Positions 37,147-48,956 of a DNA stretch of 64,000 nt are shown here, in pieces. The stretch is from Rhyzopertha dominica (lineage: Eukaryota; Arthropoda; Insecta; Coleoptera; Bostrichidae): NCBI GenBank assembly GCA_025024175.1, contig QCXZ01000064.1, positions 47,327,325 to 47,391,324 on the forward strand, given 5' to 3'. The first letter of the stretch is position 1, and each line of letters begins with the position of its first letter. The position numbers and the translations under genes were made by a program. The notes under the pieces are model-generated. The model saw only the letters and a list, made by a program, of their open reading frames with translations, was not told the origin of the DNA and did no database searches.

Positions 37147-37557
37147 ATGCCCAATCAATGCGGCATGAAACTACAATCTGCAAATTTTCATAGAAATATT
37201 GCCATTGGTTTGAATATTCTCGTAACGCAGGCATCCCCAAGGTATTTTAGGTGTTACACTGTTTATATAGCTGACACATCACCTATTACACTGAGCTTTA
37301 GTCACTTAGTAACGTTTATTTGTAATAGAATCAAGGCTATTTTTCTAATCAAGGTTTGGATTTTGTCTTTAGTGTCCAATCCACTTTTCGTGTTGTTCTT
37401 TTGTGGTTTATTGGATTGGATTATTCGTACTCGAAAGGCTAGATTGCAAAAAGGCAGCCAGATTTTAACGCCTACTCGGCCTAAGCATCCAAAATGTAGC
37501 AAAATTTTTCTACCAACTCATGAAAAATCACTTTGGTCTAATATAACCAAGAGCTAG
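37147..37557 (+). CDS. Unrecognised 136-codon ORF, doubtful
   Basis: The longest open frame outside mobile elements. The predicted peptide has one hydrophobic stretch around residues 73-95 (IFLIKVWILSLVSNPLFVLF) followed by a basic tail, so it could be read as a single-pass membrane protein. No domain is recognised. Its upstream region is AT-rich with no clear promoter, and chance frames of this length are expected in 64 kb. Confidence 0.2.
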   Translation: MPNQCGMKLQSANFHRNIAIGLNILVTQASPRYFRCYTVYIADTSPITLSFSHLVTFICNRIKAIFLIKVWILSLVSNPLFVLFFCGLLDWIIRTRKARLQKGSQILTPTRPKHPKCSKIFLPTHEKSLWSNITKS

Positions 37558-40500
37558 AAAGCAATTTCCATTAAAGAATGGGACCTGATTTTTGGATACT
37601 AGGGAAGATCACCGGTATTTCAAGGTATAATTTAGACAATTACTTTTTTTCTACAATACTTGCTCTTTCAAATTTCATAGAAATACTAAAGCTTAGAGCT
37701 TTTGAAATAAAGTAAATTACAACGTTGTAGTAATTGTATGTGCATTGCAAACACAGCAGCTACTAATTCATTTCATAGCCGGACGCCTTAGCTAAATTTG
37801 TCGCCTTTACGGTGCATCTCCAGCTGCAGACATTCAGAACTATTTCAGCTATCCGCAGTCCTCCCAACTCCCAGAAGTTCGGCCACTGCGGGCCCAAAAC
37901 CAACGTCACGAAATTTGTTTCATTAGATACGGTGGAAGCCGGAACGTTCGCGGAATGATTGCCACTGAATTAAGCTAAACGTTTGTCCAAACCGCAGCCG
38001 AGCACACTAAAACGAGGGATGAAGAGGGTCATCTTGACGCGGGGCCGGCAACACTCTTTAATAATTTATGTGCTCCGAATCACGCGTCGTGTTGTGCGGG
38101 ATGTGGGACAACAAGATACTAAGGGCAGTTTGTGGACTACGCACGTACGAGGGCCGGGTAACAAAGTTAATGATTTAAGCACTTACCGAAGCTAAGCAGC
38201 ATTAGTAGAAGAGATGTGACAGGTCTGCCAGGTTTTTTCTAGTATCAAACAATCTATCCCCAAGGCCTTACAAAAGCAACGTGGAACCACCTATCTACAG
38301 GGTGTCTCACCTAAGACGGAACGGAGTTTAGCTTTATCAATATTTAGTATAAAGCAAGAGTTTTAATAAAAGTTTTGCCAATTTAAGAGGTATCCTTACG
38401 TGTCCCTACCACGGCTTACGGCATTCTTTCCCCCACTGCAAGAAAGCAGAAATCACTGGCTTTTTTCACTCAAATTAGTAAATTTCGGGAGGGGCATTTA
38501 CTTGGAGCGATCGGGCAGAAATGTAAACTATGCAACCCGTATTACCAGCGGGACATGGGACGTAAGAGAGAGATCGTACGATCAACAGACGGGCTAAACT
38601 AATATTCGGAAAATTGCTGACTGTAGGGTGTGCATAAAAAAAATAAGCATGATATTAGTAACTTACTATGATATTATACCAGGTTATTCAAAATATGGAA
38701 TAACCCATTTATTTCTGTAAATATGAACTATATAACATTTCATTCTAACTGCATGTCGACTATGATTTCTGGAGGAACTTTTATAATAATTTTCCTTCCG
38801 CCTCCCCATTGCTTCGGCAGACAGTAAATTAATGTGAAAGAAATCCAGTCATATCGGAATAAATCGTATACCGCTCGATCATTCCCGACTGGATTGTATC
38901 TTATTCAGTGGATACCACGCGACGGACCTGGTGGGGATGGGCATTCCCATTCCGCTCTCATGACGGATTCGTGCGAAAGGGTTTGCGGTTTTAGATTTTT
39001 TTGATGTTTTTACTCATTTATCGTGCTCATGTTTTTGGTAGTGTACAAAGAAATATGTAGCTATGTCATTGCCATGTCGAAATTTCACTTCGAAAAAGTT
39101 TCGAATAACTCGGTAAAATGTAAAACGGTAGGTACTTAAAATGACCCGATTCGCTCTAGGCAAACGCCCCTCTTAAGAGGTTCCATCGGGGTCCGGAGCT
39201 GTGATTGGTTGCGATTCAATCGTCGTCAGTTTTGGCGGAAAAGTCACATGTTTTGGTTTTACACGGTTATACGGGGCTTTTTCGTTTTCAACAAAATCTG
39301 CTTAATGGAAAGGTGTGAATATGGTTAAGGTATATATTATTTATGTAAAAGACGGTACTAGAAAGCCTGCACTCGCTCTTATTATCGGTAATAAGTAACA
39401 AATGTTAGAGCACGTGTTCGAAAGATGACCTCATGCGAACATGTAAACATATTAGTGGCGTAGACGAGATATTTTTTTTCTTAATTCTCCACAATGCGTA
39501 GCGTGACTTCTTGATTTAATAAGATGAATTGCAGAAATTTTCACAGTAGACGATACGTATCTTACATAGTTACAGTTATGTCTTATGTAGATATTTTTGT
39601 ACCTTTTTATACCTATATTATGTTAACAATAATTGTTAATGGTTAATTATAAACTACTTAATTCATTTTAGAATATTGTTGTAAATTAGAATAAACTTTA
39701 TGATGTAGAATGTAAAATTGGGCTGTAGGTCAAAATAATAAATACCTAATACAAACATTTTAGTTCTGACAAGCTTTTGAAGATGTTACGCTGCTTCTTC
39801 AGTTACCATATAATTCAGTGATGTTCTTGTATGATTATTTTATAATTAAATAATCTTCCTGCGTTGCCCCCAGTTATATGTTATATGGTCCGTCACTATA
39901 ATGGTTGTGTGAATATTATATTTGCACTTATAAGTAAGTGTTGTGTATTTTTACAAATATTTTTAGCACCCGAAGGAGTGAAACAATTCCGAAAGCTGGA
40001 ATGTCTAATCGGATTGGTTCATTTATCATGTACCAACATTACAATTTTAATTATTAATTTTATTCTGCATTATCCTTCTACACTCTACACCACTGACACA
40101 AGTTCTTTGGTTGAATTCAAACAACCTTCCTACAAGCTGGACTGATGCCATATCTAGCCATATATATGATCGAAGAAACAAACGAATGCAGTTTCATAGG
40201 ACTATGCCGCGCAAACAGCTGGCAGTTGGCGGGNATGGTAGAAGACCACAAATATGCCAAAATTCGATGCAATGTTATGCACGATCTATTGTAACTCAAA
40301 TAATAATTATATACATACAGCAAAATTTTGCCAACAAGTAGATAGAGAATGAAACTGCAGGGTCTACTGCGGCCTCCAATCCTCGTAAACTTAATGCAAA
40401 GTTCAGCATTTTCTACGTATTATTAGATTTTTAAGTAGATTGGTAATCAAAATAAAGCTATTATTTTGAAATCAGTTCTTACTGAAAATTTGTGTTAAAT

Positions 40501-40985
40501 AGTCCATTGCAGTTGATACATTAAATACTGTTGTCAGCTGTGGCCAACATGTCGAAATAACCTCATATGTAGAAGAAGAATCAATGCACTGAAATGTTTG
40601 TTTCAAGGCGAAAGTAAAGGTATCTAACCTTCTAATTACCCCAAAACGTCACAAAATTCTATTACCTATAATGAAAAAGTGCAGATGAAAACAAGAAACG
40701 GAGCACAATAGAACTCTTGTGTTTAAAAAAAAATGAGTTATTTAGAAAGTATGCATGGTGTTGCATTAAAAAGTTGTTACCTACTACACCAAATGGGACA
40801 TTCTGCATAATGCAAAATTATTTTATAGCGCGCAGAGCTTCATTTGGTACAACTTTTACTTAAAACATCTTTCTAAAATTCTAATATAAACTGAGCTATA
40901 GTCCATTCCTGTCCTAGGCGACATCGTGTATAAACGAGAATTGTGTAATGACGCGACGCAGTTATTTGTATCAAGTGATCTAGAG
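37558..40985. other. Spacer with GC-richer patches
   Basis: GC-richer patches at 37790-38180 and 38880-38990 have no recognised genes. CTACAGGGTGTCTCACCTAAG at 38296-38316 resembles the terminus of the palindromic element family. The remainder is AT-rich. One N at 40234. Confidence 0.35.
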
Positions 40986-40989
40986 TTAA

Positions 40990-42858
40990 CCCTGGAATGC
41001 TTAGTGGGGTTATGAGTAACCCCAGGCAGTATTAGAATACTAGTTCCTTTTTTTGCGTTGTAGGTTGCAGTTTTGCGGCACTAAACATGTTCATTTGAGG
41101 TTATGTTTTAAAACACGCTTGTGTTAAGTCCTTGATCCAGTAATTGGTGAAGTGTAACTCCTAGTAAGCATAAATGATTTTATTGTTAAGACGGCTAAGA
41201 AACCAATCGGCACTAAATTTGAAGAAACCGTGTTACGTTGGTATGACGAATTTGAATCTGAGTATGATTGTAATGGTAGTGACTAAGAATTTGAGGACCA
41301 CGTATCCGAACAGTCTGATGTTGGAAGTGAGTTTGGAGTGCCGGGACGAAAATGAGGTTGCAAAGACCGCTGTTCAGAATGCAGATAAGTCTATCAAGGG
41401 AAAAAACGGATCCGCTTACTCGGAACCGGACACCCAAGAAAAATTTAGTTTTACGAATTCCTGGTCCAAAAGTTGAAGCAAAAAATATTTCCATTGAAAT
41501 GAAAGGTAAGAAATAGTTATGTTCTGATGAAATAACCAACAAGATAGTTTTGCACACCAGTTGGGAGATTAGAAGAAAAGGAAGTTACTATAGTGAAAAT
41601 TATAATTATATTTTATAATTTTTTTTATAATTATAATTATATAATTGGAATACTTGCTTTTTTTGGTCTACTTTATACATCAGGATGTAGGAAAGGTAAT
41701 CACCTTACAACGGCTGAAATGTGATCAAAATATTGTCCTGAAATATACCGCAGTATTATAAGTGAAACATGCTTCGCTTTTAGCTATCGTGTATAGAATT
41801 TGATCATAAAATCACAGAACTGTGAAAATAAAATATTCACCAATTTGTGACACATAGGAAGAACTTGAATCAAATTGTACAAATGCTACATTTAATGAGA
41901 AGCTCTTGGGTTTTCGAGGGCATTGTACTTTTAGAGCTTATGTATCATCGAAGCCAGACAGGGATTAAAAATAGTGACAGTGTGTGGTTCACGAACTTTC
42001 TATATTCCATATATTAGGAAAGAAACCAGACCACACCAAGAAGCTTTACCAAATTTTTATGTCAAGAGATTCTCAGAATGTATTCACGAAACAGGACGTA
42101 CTATTTGTATAACTATGGACGATTGGTGTACCAGTATTCCATTAGCAGACATCATGGTAAATCAGTTCAGATCACTACTTAATAACAAAAGAGAGGTTCC
42201 CCATCATTCCTTTCAAATAAAAATATATAAATGCTAAGTTCACAATTTGCTTTCGACCAAAATGAGGCATTAGTCTCGTTTGCTGCAAAAAATCCAAATG
42301 TGTGGACATCTTTGATCAAATGGTTCACACATATTCAGTCTGAGCAAAGACCAGAAGACGGTCAATGCGATTTTTTGTGGTATTCTGGTTCAAGCAGGTA
42401 TACATTCTGGAGTATGTTCCAAATGTTAAAATGTGATAGACAAAAATGCATTCGGCGACATCGGAATTCAGCTTGCAAGAGCGCACATGGATCGACGTTT
42501 AACGAAAGAAATTGTCTTCCGCTGTAAGAAATATTTTACGGACGGAGGAACAAAACATTGAAGGTACTGCACTTCCACCAAAACTTGCAAAACAAACCCT
42601 GTGTGCAATTTGCCCGAGTACTAGTGACAGGAAAACGGAAATGGCTTGTGCAAAATGTTCTAAATCTGTTTGTAATGCACATTGTGTTGGTGTGTGTGTA
42701 GAATGTAGTAAATAAATATTTTAATACATATTTTGTCTGTGCATTTTTATTATTATCGTTTATTCTTATTTTTTAATTACTTGAATTCGTTATTACTAAA
42801 AGGGGGCTACAAGTATGTAAGTAACAGTGAGAGCAACTTTTAACTTAGCTATCCGGGA
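40990..42858 (+). mobile_element. piggyBac-type DNA transposon, decayed, with TTAA duplications
   Basis: TTAA at 40986-40989 is followed by CCCTGGAATGCTTAG. At the other end GGGA is followed by TTAA at 42859-42862, and the last 15 bases are the complement of the first 15 at 10 positions. TTAA target sites with CCC/GGG-type ends are the signature of piggyBac elements. Inside lies a broken piggyBac transposase in the same orientation. The element is 1,869 bp, shorter than usual for a full copy, which fits internal deletion. Confidence 0.75.
41200..42715 (+). pseudogene. piggyBac transposase, broken
   Basis: Pieces in order: an acidic N-terminal region (YDEFESEYDCNGSD, then EDHVSEQSDVGSEFG) at about 41240-41340; LLGFRGHCTFRAYVSSKPDR at about 41905-41965; TVCGSRTFY; then ITMDDWCTSIPLADIMVNQF at about 42110-42165, which holds one of the catalytic Asp residues (family MDNWFTSIPLA); SSQFAFDQNEALVSF at 42237-42290; and the C-terminal Cys-rich domain at 42600-42715 (CAICPSTSDRK, CAKCSKSVCNAHC, CVEC), the zinc-binding ring that helps bind the ends. 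At least three frameshifts or stops and a missing central part (between about 41500 and 41900) make it inactive. Confidence 0.85.
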
Positions 42859-42862
42859 TTAA

Positions 42863-44123
42863 TGGTTTCTATAACTATGTTTATTAAATTAAAACCAAAA
42901 ACCTTGAACAGTATAAAGTAACAGTTTATAGCATTTTGCAGTATTTGCTAGATTGGGAAAAATAATATGTGAACATTTCATAACACTCACCCAATGGTGA
43001 AACGCATAATCGATTATCAAATACAGCTTATTATCATAACACGTGCTAAACGATTCGGAAATAATATTAAATTAAGCTTTCTTTGGAACGAGATTGATGT
43101 TAATATCCGCCTTTGCATGCCGGTACTTTTAATATGTTTCCAAACATCAATAGGGGGCAAAGCCCCAACGCAAGCGAATAATTGAAAGAAGAGCAAACAG
43201 TAGGGAGCGATCCGGAGATTTATGCAAATATCAACAAGTCTGGGGTTCGGGGGCATTAAAGGAAGAACTTGAAATGCTCCTCGAGAAGTTAGTGGAAACT
43301 GCTGCCAGGCGGCAGGTGTAGGTCACAAAGATGTTTTGTGCCGGCTCCCTTTTTATTGCTCAAGTTCAGGACTTCAGGCGTGTTCCCCCTTTGTTCCTTT
43401 TCATCAACTTCCACCCTTTTAGATGCTACTCCACAGGACCATTCACCAAGTTCAGCACCTTTTCGAGATGCGTGTTGTGTGCCTTCGTTCAGCATCCAGT
43501 CTAATACACTCGGGACTGCTTTTGTGCTACAGATGAATTATGTACCTGCGTGGGTAAGGCGGCTTTGGCAAACAGGAAAATCAACGATCAGAACACTGCT
43601 TCAGGTGGTCTAGGAAATGTTCGTAGTTGTCTCGCGAGTACGTCTAAAGATTTAAAGTTAGCGATAGGCTGATTAAAAAAGGATATATTTGTCAGTTTTA
43701 GGGTGCAATTATAAGTTTCATTTTTCGCTACCAGATACGAACACTCTTATTGGTTTTTAAACGCAAGCCATAGCTTATGATTAGATTCGAAAGCTTATAA
43801 TACATATCAACATACACACAATGCTTTCAGCAAATATTTATTGCTTCTTGATCGCATAGTAGCAATCTACTTTTAAACAAAAAGGTTCCTCGAACCTTGT
43901 TACCACCTCCAAGGGATCAAAGCATAATAAAAGGGCCGAAGGAAAGTAGTAAGTACGCTTTTTTATTTATTTTCACGTGGGCCAAAATCTATTTTCTTCT
44001 GATTGATGTCTAGCCCAGGCGCGAGAGACATAAAAAGGGAACAGATGAAATAATTGCTTACAAGCTGGAATTTAGCTTAAATTCTTCCCAATGTGGTAAA
44101 TAATAATCATTATACATAAAATC
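42863..44123. other. Spacer with a GC-richer block at 43140-43620
   Basis: The block has GGAGATTTATGCAAATATCA (an octamer site) and CAGGTG E-boxes, and frames open on both strands without a recognisable protein. It could be regulatory. The flanks are AT-rich. Confidence 0.3.
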
Positions 44124-45139
44124 AAAACATCGAGATTTTCGGCAATATATTGTTCAAACAACTTGTTTAATACATTTTAGTCTTTCGCAAATATCTCGGA
44201 CACTACAAGCCTAATCTAAAGATGATAGCGAGCAATTTTAGTTGTTACTAAATTTATAACAAAAAGAGTCTCTGTAATTCTTAATTTCCATCCCTTGACG
44301 AGTTATAAACATAAAATGTTACCCCTCTGTGTGTGCTGAGTGTAAAATGTGAATGGCTAACAAGCAATAAATTGCACATTGCCGAGGAAGGAAATATTAA
44401 GGAAATGATTTCATGACAACAAATTAGAAAACTGTCATGACCAACGGGTTTATTATTTATAAATTTACATCTAAGACCTTGCTCTTCCTTCTGGCTGAAG
44501 AAAGGTTGAAATCAGCTTCCTCGCCAAGTCATCTTCAGTATTGAAGGTCTCTTCATCTTCATCTAATACTTCGTCTATTTCCGCAAATTTCCCATACACA
44601 CACTCGTTCATATCTTCTGCCAAAATAATTTCANTCGAAATGATAATTAGTTCAAAATGGAAAACAATAAAGGCCCACTTGACGACAATAACTTATTATT
44701 ATCAATTGTTCTGTGGTGCTAGCTGCATTGTAGGTACTCGTAGTAAACATTCGGGTATTTATGCCCAACCTCAATTTCGTGGCAATGGATTCCCCAGCCA
44801 TCTTTGTACTTGGTGGTTAACTCTAAAGCAGTGTTGTCTGCGGTATACTGTCAAACAGAATTACGAATTATATATACACCAAATATTCTGCAGCATAGTG
44901 CAGTTTTGTGACAGCAAGAACGGATGAATTACTTTTCTTTGTTTATAACTCTGCAAATAAAGGGTGTGGGAAGAGGGGGGCGGGACTATACACATCTTTT
45001 GGGTCTCAAATTTTATAACAACTAAAATTACCATTTACCATTTTTGCGATTAGACCTGTAATTTCTGAGATATTCGCGAAAAACTAAAATTTGTTTACAC
45101 AAACTGTTTGAAAATGTGTTGCCGGAGCTCTAGATGTTT
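44124..45139. mobile_element. 1.0-kb inverted-repeat element
   Basis: The left arm 44124-44310 and right arm 44941-45139 are diverged reverse complements; shared words include TTTTAGT-TTTCGC-AATATCTC, AATTTTAGTTGTTA and GAGTTATAAAC. There is no transposase inside. The 128-codon frame at 44541-44927 is in the core but has no known domain. It is a non-autonomous DNA element of unidentified superfamily. One N at 44635. Confidence 0.65.
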
Positions 45140-46129
45140 CGATTTTATATTTATATATACAAATGTACATAACTATTATCAACCTCTTGGCATAAAACAT
45201 ATTTCAGCTTATACGCAATCATTTCATCTATTAGGTCTCTAGCGCCTGGTCCAGTTAAAAATAAGGGAAAAGGAACAGCTTTACCAATATTTTGCTAATT
45301 TTTGCATCGCACAATAACAAATTTTAGTCTGGCAGCTAGCAAATATCATCTTGACAGGACTTCCGTGAAGCAATTTTTCACGATTTACTTTTATGGAACC
45401 ATTCGGTTGGATTTATGTCTCTTCCAGTAATATGCCTATCACCTTGTAACTTCAATTATCGTTAATTATCTGCTTACATACTTGTGACGTCAGCAGGCGT
45501 TTTCGAGTAAGCATTTTCAGACTTAAATTGAATCTGCCGTAAGTTCAAAGCAAGTTATTTAAATTCAAAAAGTTTATGCAGCACCATCCTTGGAGTATAA
45601 AAGACATATTTCCAGTTGCATCTACTTTCAAGCAGGAATGCCAGTAGCTCTTTTGCTTAAAGAATATGCTTCAGTGGTACTACACGAAACACAATAAGAT
45701 ATAGCGAACCATTCAGTAAAACAGACACGATATAAAAACAAGGAATACATACAAACATCCAAGCGCCAAAAAGGATACCTAATACCTAGATAATAAAATT
45801 AACATACCACTCGTTGCGGTGAGAGAAAATCTTCATGACAACGACATTTAAAAGAATATATAAGAAATCAGAAAAAAACAGTAAGAAGTAACACTTCAAC
45901 AGACAGAGAAATAAAATACAAAAGGGACCTGAAGTGTCGGCGTCATTTCAGTAGCAGCCATTTTAATAGTAAATAGGTATATCGTACTATAAGTACTCGT
46001 GTGTACAGTCTAATTTTCAAAACCGACATAGTATAACTGAAAAGGACCAATTTCAATATTCTGTGGTAGTATGCAAACAATATATTGTATGTCAAAGTTT
46101 AAGCGTTCGTGGCCAGCGACAGATTGCAA
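45140..46129. other. Spacer, nothing recognised
   Basis: AT-rich. A perfect TGACGTCA lies at 45485-45492. Confidence 0.4.
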
Positions 46130-46570
46130 TTTTAGTGTATTTGGCATAGTTTAGAAAATGGCGTCGACGATTAGTCCGCTCTCATAAGGAACATCTCCTG
46201 AGCAGGAATATAGAATATGGCAGATCTTAACGGGAGAAACACGTCCAAGCTGAACTAAATCCTAAGGATAAAATGGAACTGCGCCTGGTATAATGCAGCG
46301 GATGGGGATACTTGGAGGGAGAGACTTTAAAGGTAGGGTTACCTACCTATCGCATGATAGGATTCCAGATATTGGAAGGTCGTATCCATCCTCGCAGTTA
46401 AGAATATTAGGGTATTTACAGATTTCTATAGCTTCACGGAATTTGCGGGTACTGCATTTTTTGTGGCATAATATTCCTGTCCGGAATATGGCCTTTCTAA
46501 GACGGCCAAATTGTCGACCCTATTTCCTAAACTGACGCAGTCGAGAGATTTGAAGCCTGTCTCACCAAGT
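46130..46570 (-). pseudogene. Penelope-like retroelement, fragment copy C
   Basis: On the minus strand (about 46330-46455) the frame reads KFREAIEICKYPNILNCEDG and YDLP, the C-terminal end of the Penelope GIY-YIG endonuclease. It continues toward lower coordinates into the element tail at 46130-46260, with ATTCCTG and TCGTCGACGCC. At 46470-46560 a second copy of the tail lies in the plus orientation (TTCCTGTCC to TTGTCGACCCTATTTCC), as at the truncated end of copy A. The hammerhead-like core in both tails is decayed. Confidence 0.65.
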
Positions 46571-47559
46571 AGCATCGCTCATGATTGAAGAATGACGTGA
46601 GTAATTAGATACGTATGTGCTCAGTGAGGCGCCGCAGCAAATAAGGCTGAAAACGATCTATAAGGGTAGCTTTCTGAATAGCAATATTAAGCATATGCCA
46701 TGTTGTCAGCGTGAGAACAATCTGTAGCCCTACACTGCAAGGTGGGCTAGAGTCCAGATTACAGATTCCTCACAGAGGCGGGTGGGTTGCGCCGCTAATT
46801 GCCAATATTTGTCCACATTATTATTCTAGCTTACTTTATTTCAGTAGTGCTAGCACAGGACATATCTATTAAACCTATATTTCCGTCACATTAGGTTTTA
46901 CGGATATTTAATAGATCCAAGGTAATTATCTGAATAACGGTAAGAATGCAATCCTGATTTGTAATTACTAAAATTTACATAAACATCTATTCCAAGTAAT
47001 GTAAGCAGCCGGAGCACAAGAAAGAGATATTTGTACCATTAGACAAAATATTGACCAACCTTCTCTGACCTGGTCCAAAATAAATAATACGGATGGCTCT
47101 GCTTGNATTGAAGCAAGCATAGCAGCTATAAACTACTAGTGTTTCAAGAACTTTGTGTTTAGTCTAGTCTACTAAGCGCAGTAAACAGCACAATAAATAG
47201 CTTATGCTTTTCTAGAGATATTTTTGTGNTTACTAATNGTTTCTNGAAAGGACTGCATTTTTTTTTGTTTTTCAAACATGCATTTTACAGCTATCTAACT
47301 TAGGTAAGTGATATATAGGACTTGGTTCTCCATACTCATCTTGGTCGCAATCCAAATACATATATGTATCTACTTATAACGTAACACTATTACTTTCAAA
47401 GGATGGTGCTATACTAGGTGAGAATTTACATAATTTNGTATATGTAACGGCACACAGCTTATTAGCATAATATCTCTATCGTAATTCCATTTANGCTCGC
47501 TACAGCCTACACAANTACTCCAATTCCACAGGCTCCTCCGTCATCCCTTATCCGTTCCA
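46571..47559. other. Spacer with clustered ambiguous bases
   Basis: AT-rich. Single Ns at 47106, 47229, 47238, 47245, 47437, 47494 and 47515 suggest low-quality or polymorphic assembly. Confidence 0.5.
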
Positions 47560-47990
47560 CCAGTTCAGCAGCTGAAATGAGGCTTAACTAAACTATTCTC
47601 CTTCCTTTTTTACCTCCTAGTCTGAAACTTTCCGCTTAATAGCAGCCATAATTACAATTCTTAATTAAAATGAGACTGCACCCGTATAATACTGCTACGT
47701 GCATAATCTTTGCGCGGATAATGCTCTTAAGCGATGAAAACTCCTAGTAACGGTCGCCGTAACGAGAGGGATGGCGACAATCTCGTGCAGCAAAAGCGAC
47801 CCCGCGAGAACAGATTCCTCAAGTCGTAACTTTGCATTAGGTTTAGCGTCGACGAGGGGTACGCTATGCATCTGCTGTCATAACTCGCTCGGGTGCTACT
47901 GCGGCTGGATTTTATTCCAAAGGACGAATTATCGTTTGCCGGATAGTTTGTTATGACTAATTTTTAGAAGGTGCATCTTTTTAAGTGGCC
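47560..47990. promoter_or_regulatory. Candidate conserved non-coding block
   Basis: Contains GCAGCCATAATTACAATTC followed by TTAATTAAAATGAG, then GATAATGCTC, CTTTGCATTAGG and CGAATTATCG within GC-richer DNA. A 61-codon plus frame has no domain. It resembles homeodomain-bound enhancer sequence, by inference only. Confidence 0.35.
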
Positions 47991-48642
47991 GCTTGAGATT
48001 AAAGAGCAATGCTATATACTGTTTCAGTTCCATAATGAGCGATATGTGAAACACTGCTATACAGGGTGATTATTTACAGTACATTTTAAGTGACTTAGAA
48101 CACAGGAGAATTTTATATAAAAAACAAGGAAACTTTGCGCGCGGGGGGGGGGGCAACCTTTGATATCTTCCATAAAATGCACTTAGTCAGCGGGGTACGC
48201 ATTCCTTCAAGAATTTTAAGTGGTACCATCCATCTTATGATACACGATTTGAAAGCTTATTTCACAAGAAGTCTCGCAGTTTGTAATGGGATTGTAGCTA
48301 TTGACAGCAAGTTGTTATTATAACATATGTGCAACTTTGCCTGGACCTAATTGAAAATTAATTTGTAATGTTTTAGTGTCTTATATTTATCTTTAAAGGT
48401 TTTCTGCAAAATTCAAATATTGTGTGATTCGTTACCACGTCTAGTGACGCATTCCGCTATTGCCCCGATGCGCCAGATGCTGTGCTGCATGTTTGACGCC
48501 TTCGCATTTGTCTAGTTTGGCAAGATCGTTCGATTTCTCGCAAATATTATCCTGCTGCGGGGATAAATTGAATTCTATTTGCTATATATCCACTACAAGT
48601 TAATATAATAATTTAATATATTTTAATAATAACATAATTACG
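47991..48642. other. Spacer with poly-G tract
   Basis: TATACAGGGTGATTATTTAC at 48060 resembles a mariner-type element end. An 11-G run lies at 48143-48153. The rest is AT-rich. Confidence 0.4.
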
Positions 48643-48746
48643 TCTATGCCATGTCGCCTGCGTCAAAACAACCTGTGAACAGCTGTTTCAGCTTATAGAG
48701 TCTCCTCGGCACAGCTATAGTCCCAACGCAGACAACACGGCATATA
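48643..48746 (-). ncRNA. Hammerhead ribozyme element, copy D (partly decayed)
   Basis: Minus-strand type I hammerhead. Inner stem I: CTGTG (48714-48710) with CACAG (48677-48673). Core CCGAGGA (48709-48703) has C for the conserved U4. Stem II, starting at 48702, has two mismatches and one wobble. GAA(A) is at 48689-48686. Stem III is ACA/TGT around GC. Position 17 is T at 48678. The terminal repeats TCTATGCCATGTCGCCTGCG and their near complement ending GGCATA extend stem I. The internal loop strand GGGACTATAG equals that of copy C. Probably weak or inactive. Confidence 0.75.
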
Positions 48747-48956
48747 TCTGGCTTCCCTTATATATGCCAAAGTAGGCGATGTGTATGCGAGAATTACAGT
48801 GTTGATGACACCATGCCATCTAGTGGCAATACGATATCATCCACTCGTCTCTGTAGAGAACTAATCTGAACGGCAGCCCACTATGTTGTGAGAGTTTAAA
48901 AGCCGGCAGACGTTCCCAACGAAAATTTCTGCAAAGAATGCAGTTCTCAAGCATAG

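Noticed and set aside
37147..37557. 136-codon ORF as a real membrane-protein gene
   Set aside because: No domain, homologue, promoter or splice signal recognised; length is within chance for this much AT-rich DNA. Kept only as a low-confidence feature.
38165..38235. Resemblance to the middle of 5S rRNA (ACCGAAGCTAAGCAGCATTAG)
   Set aside because: Only about 20 bases match and the flanks diverge; a full 5S gene is not present, and a SINE head could not be shown.
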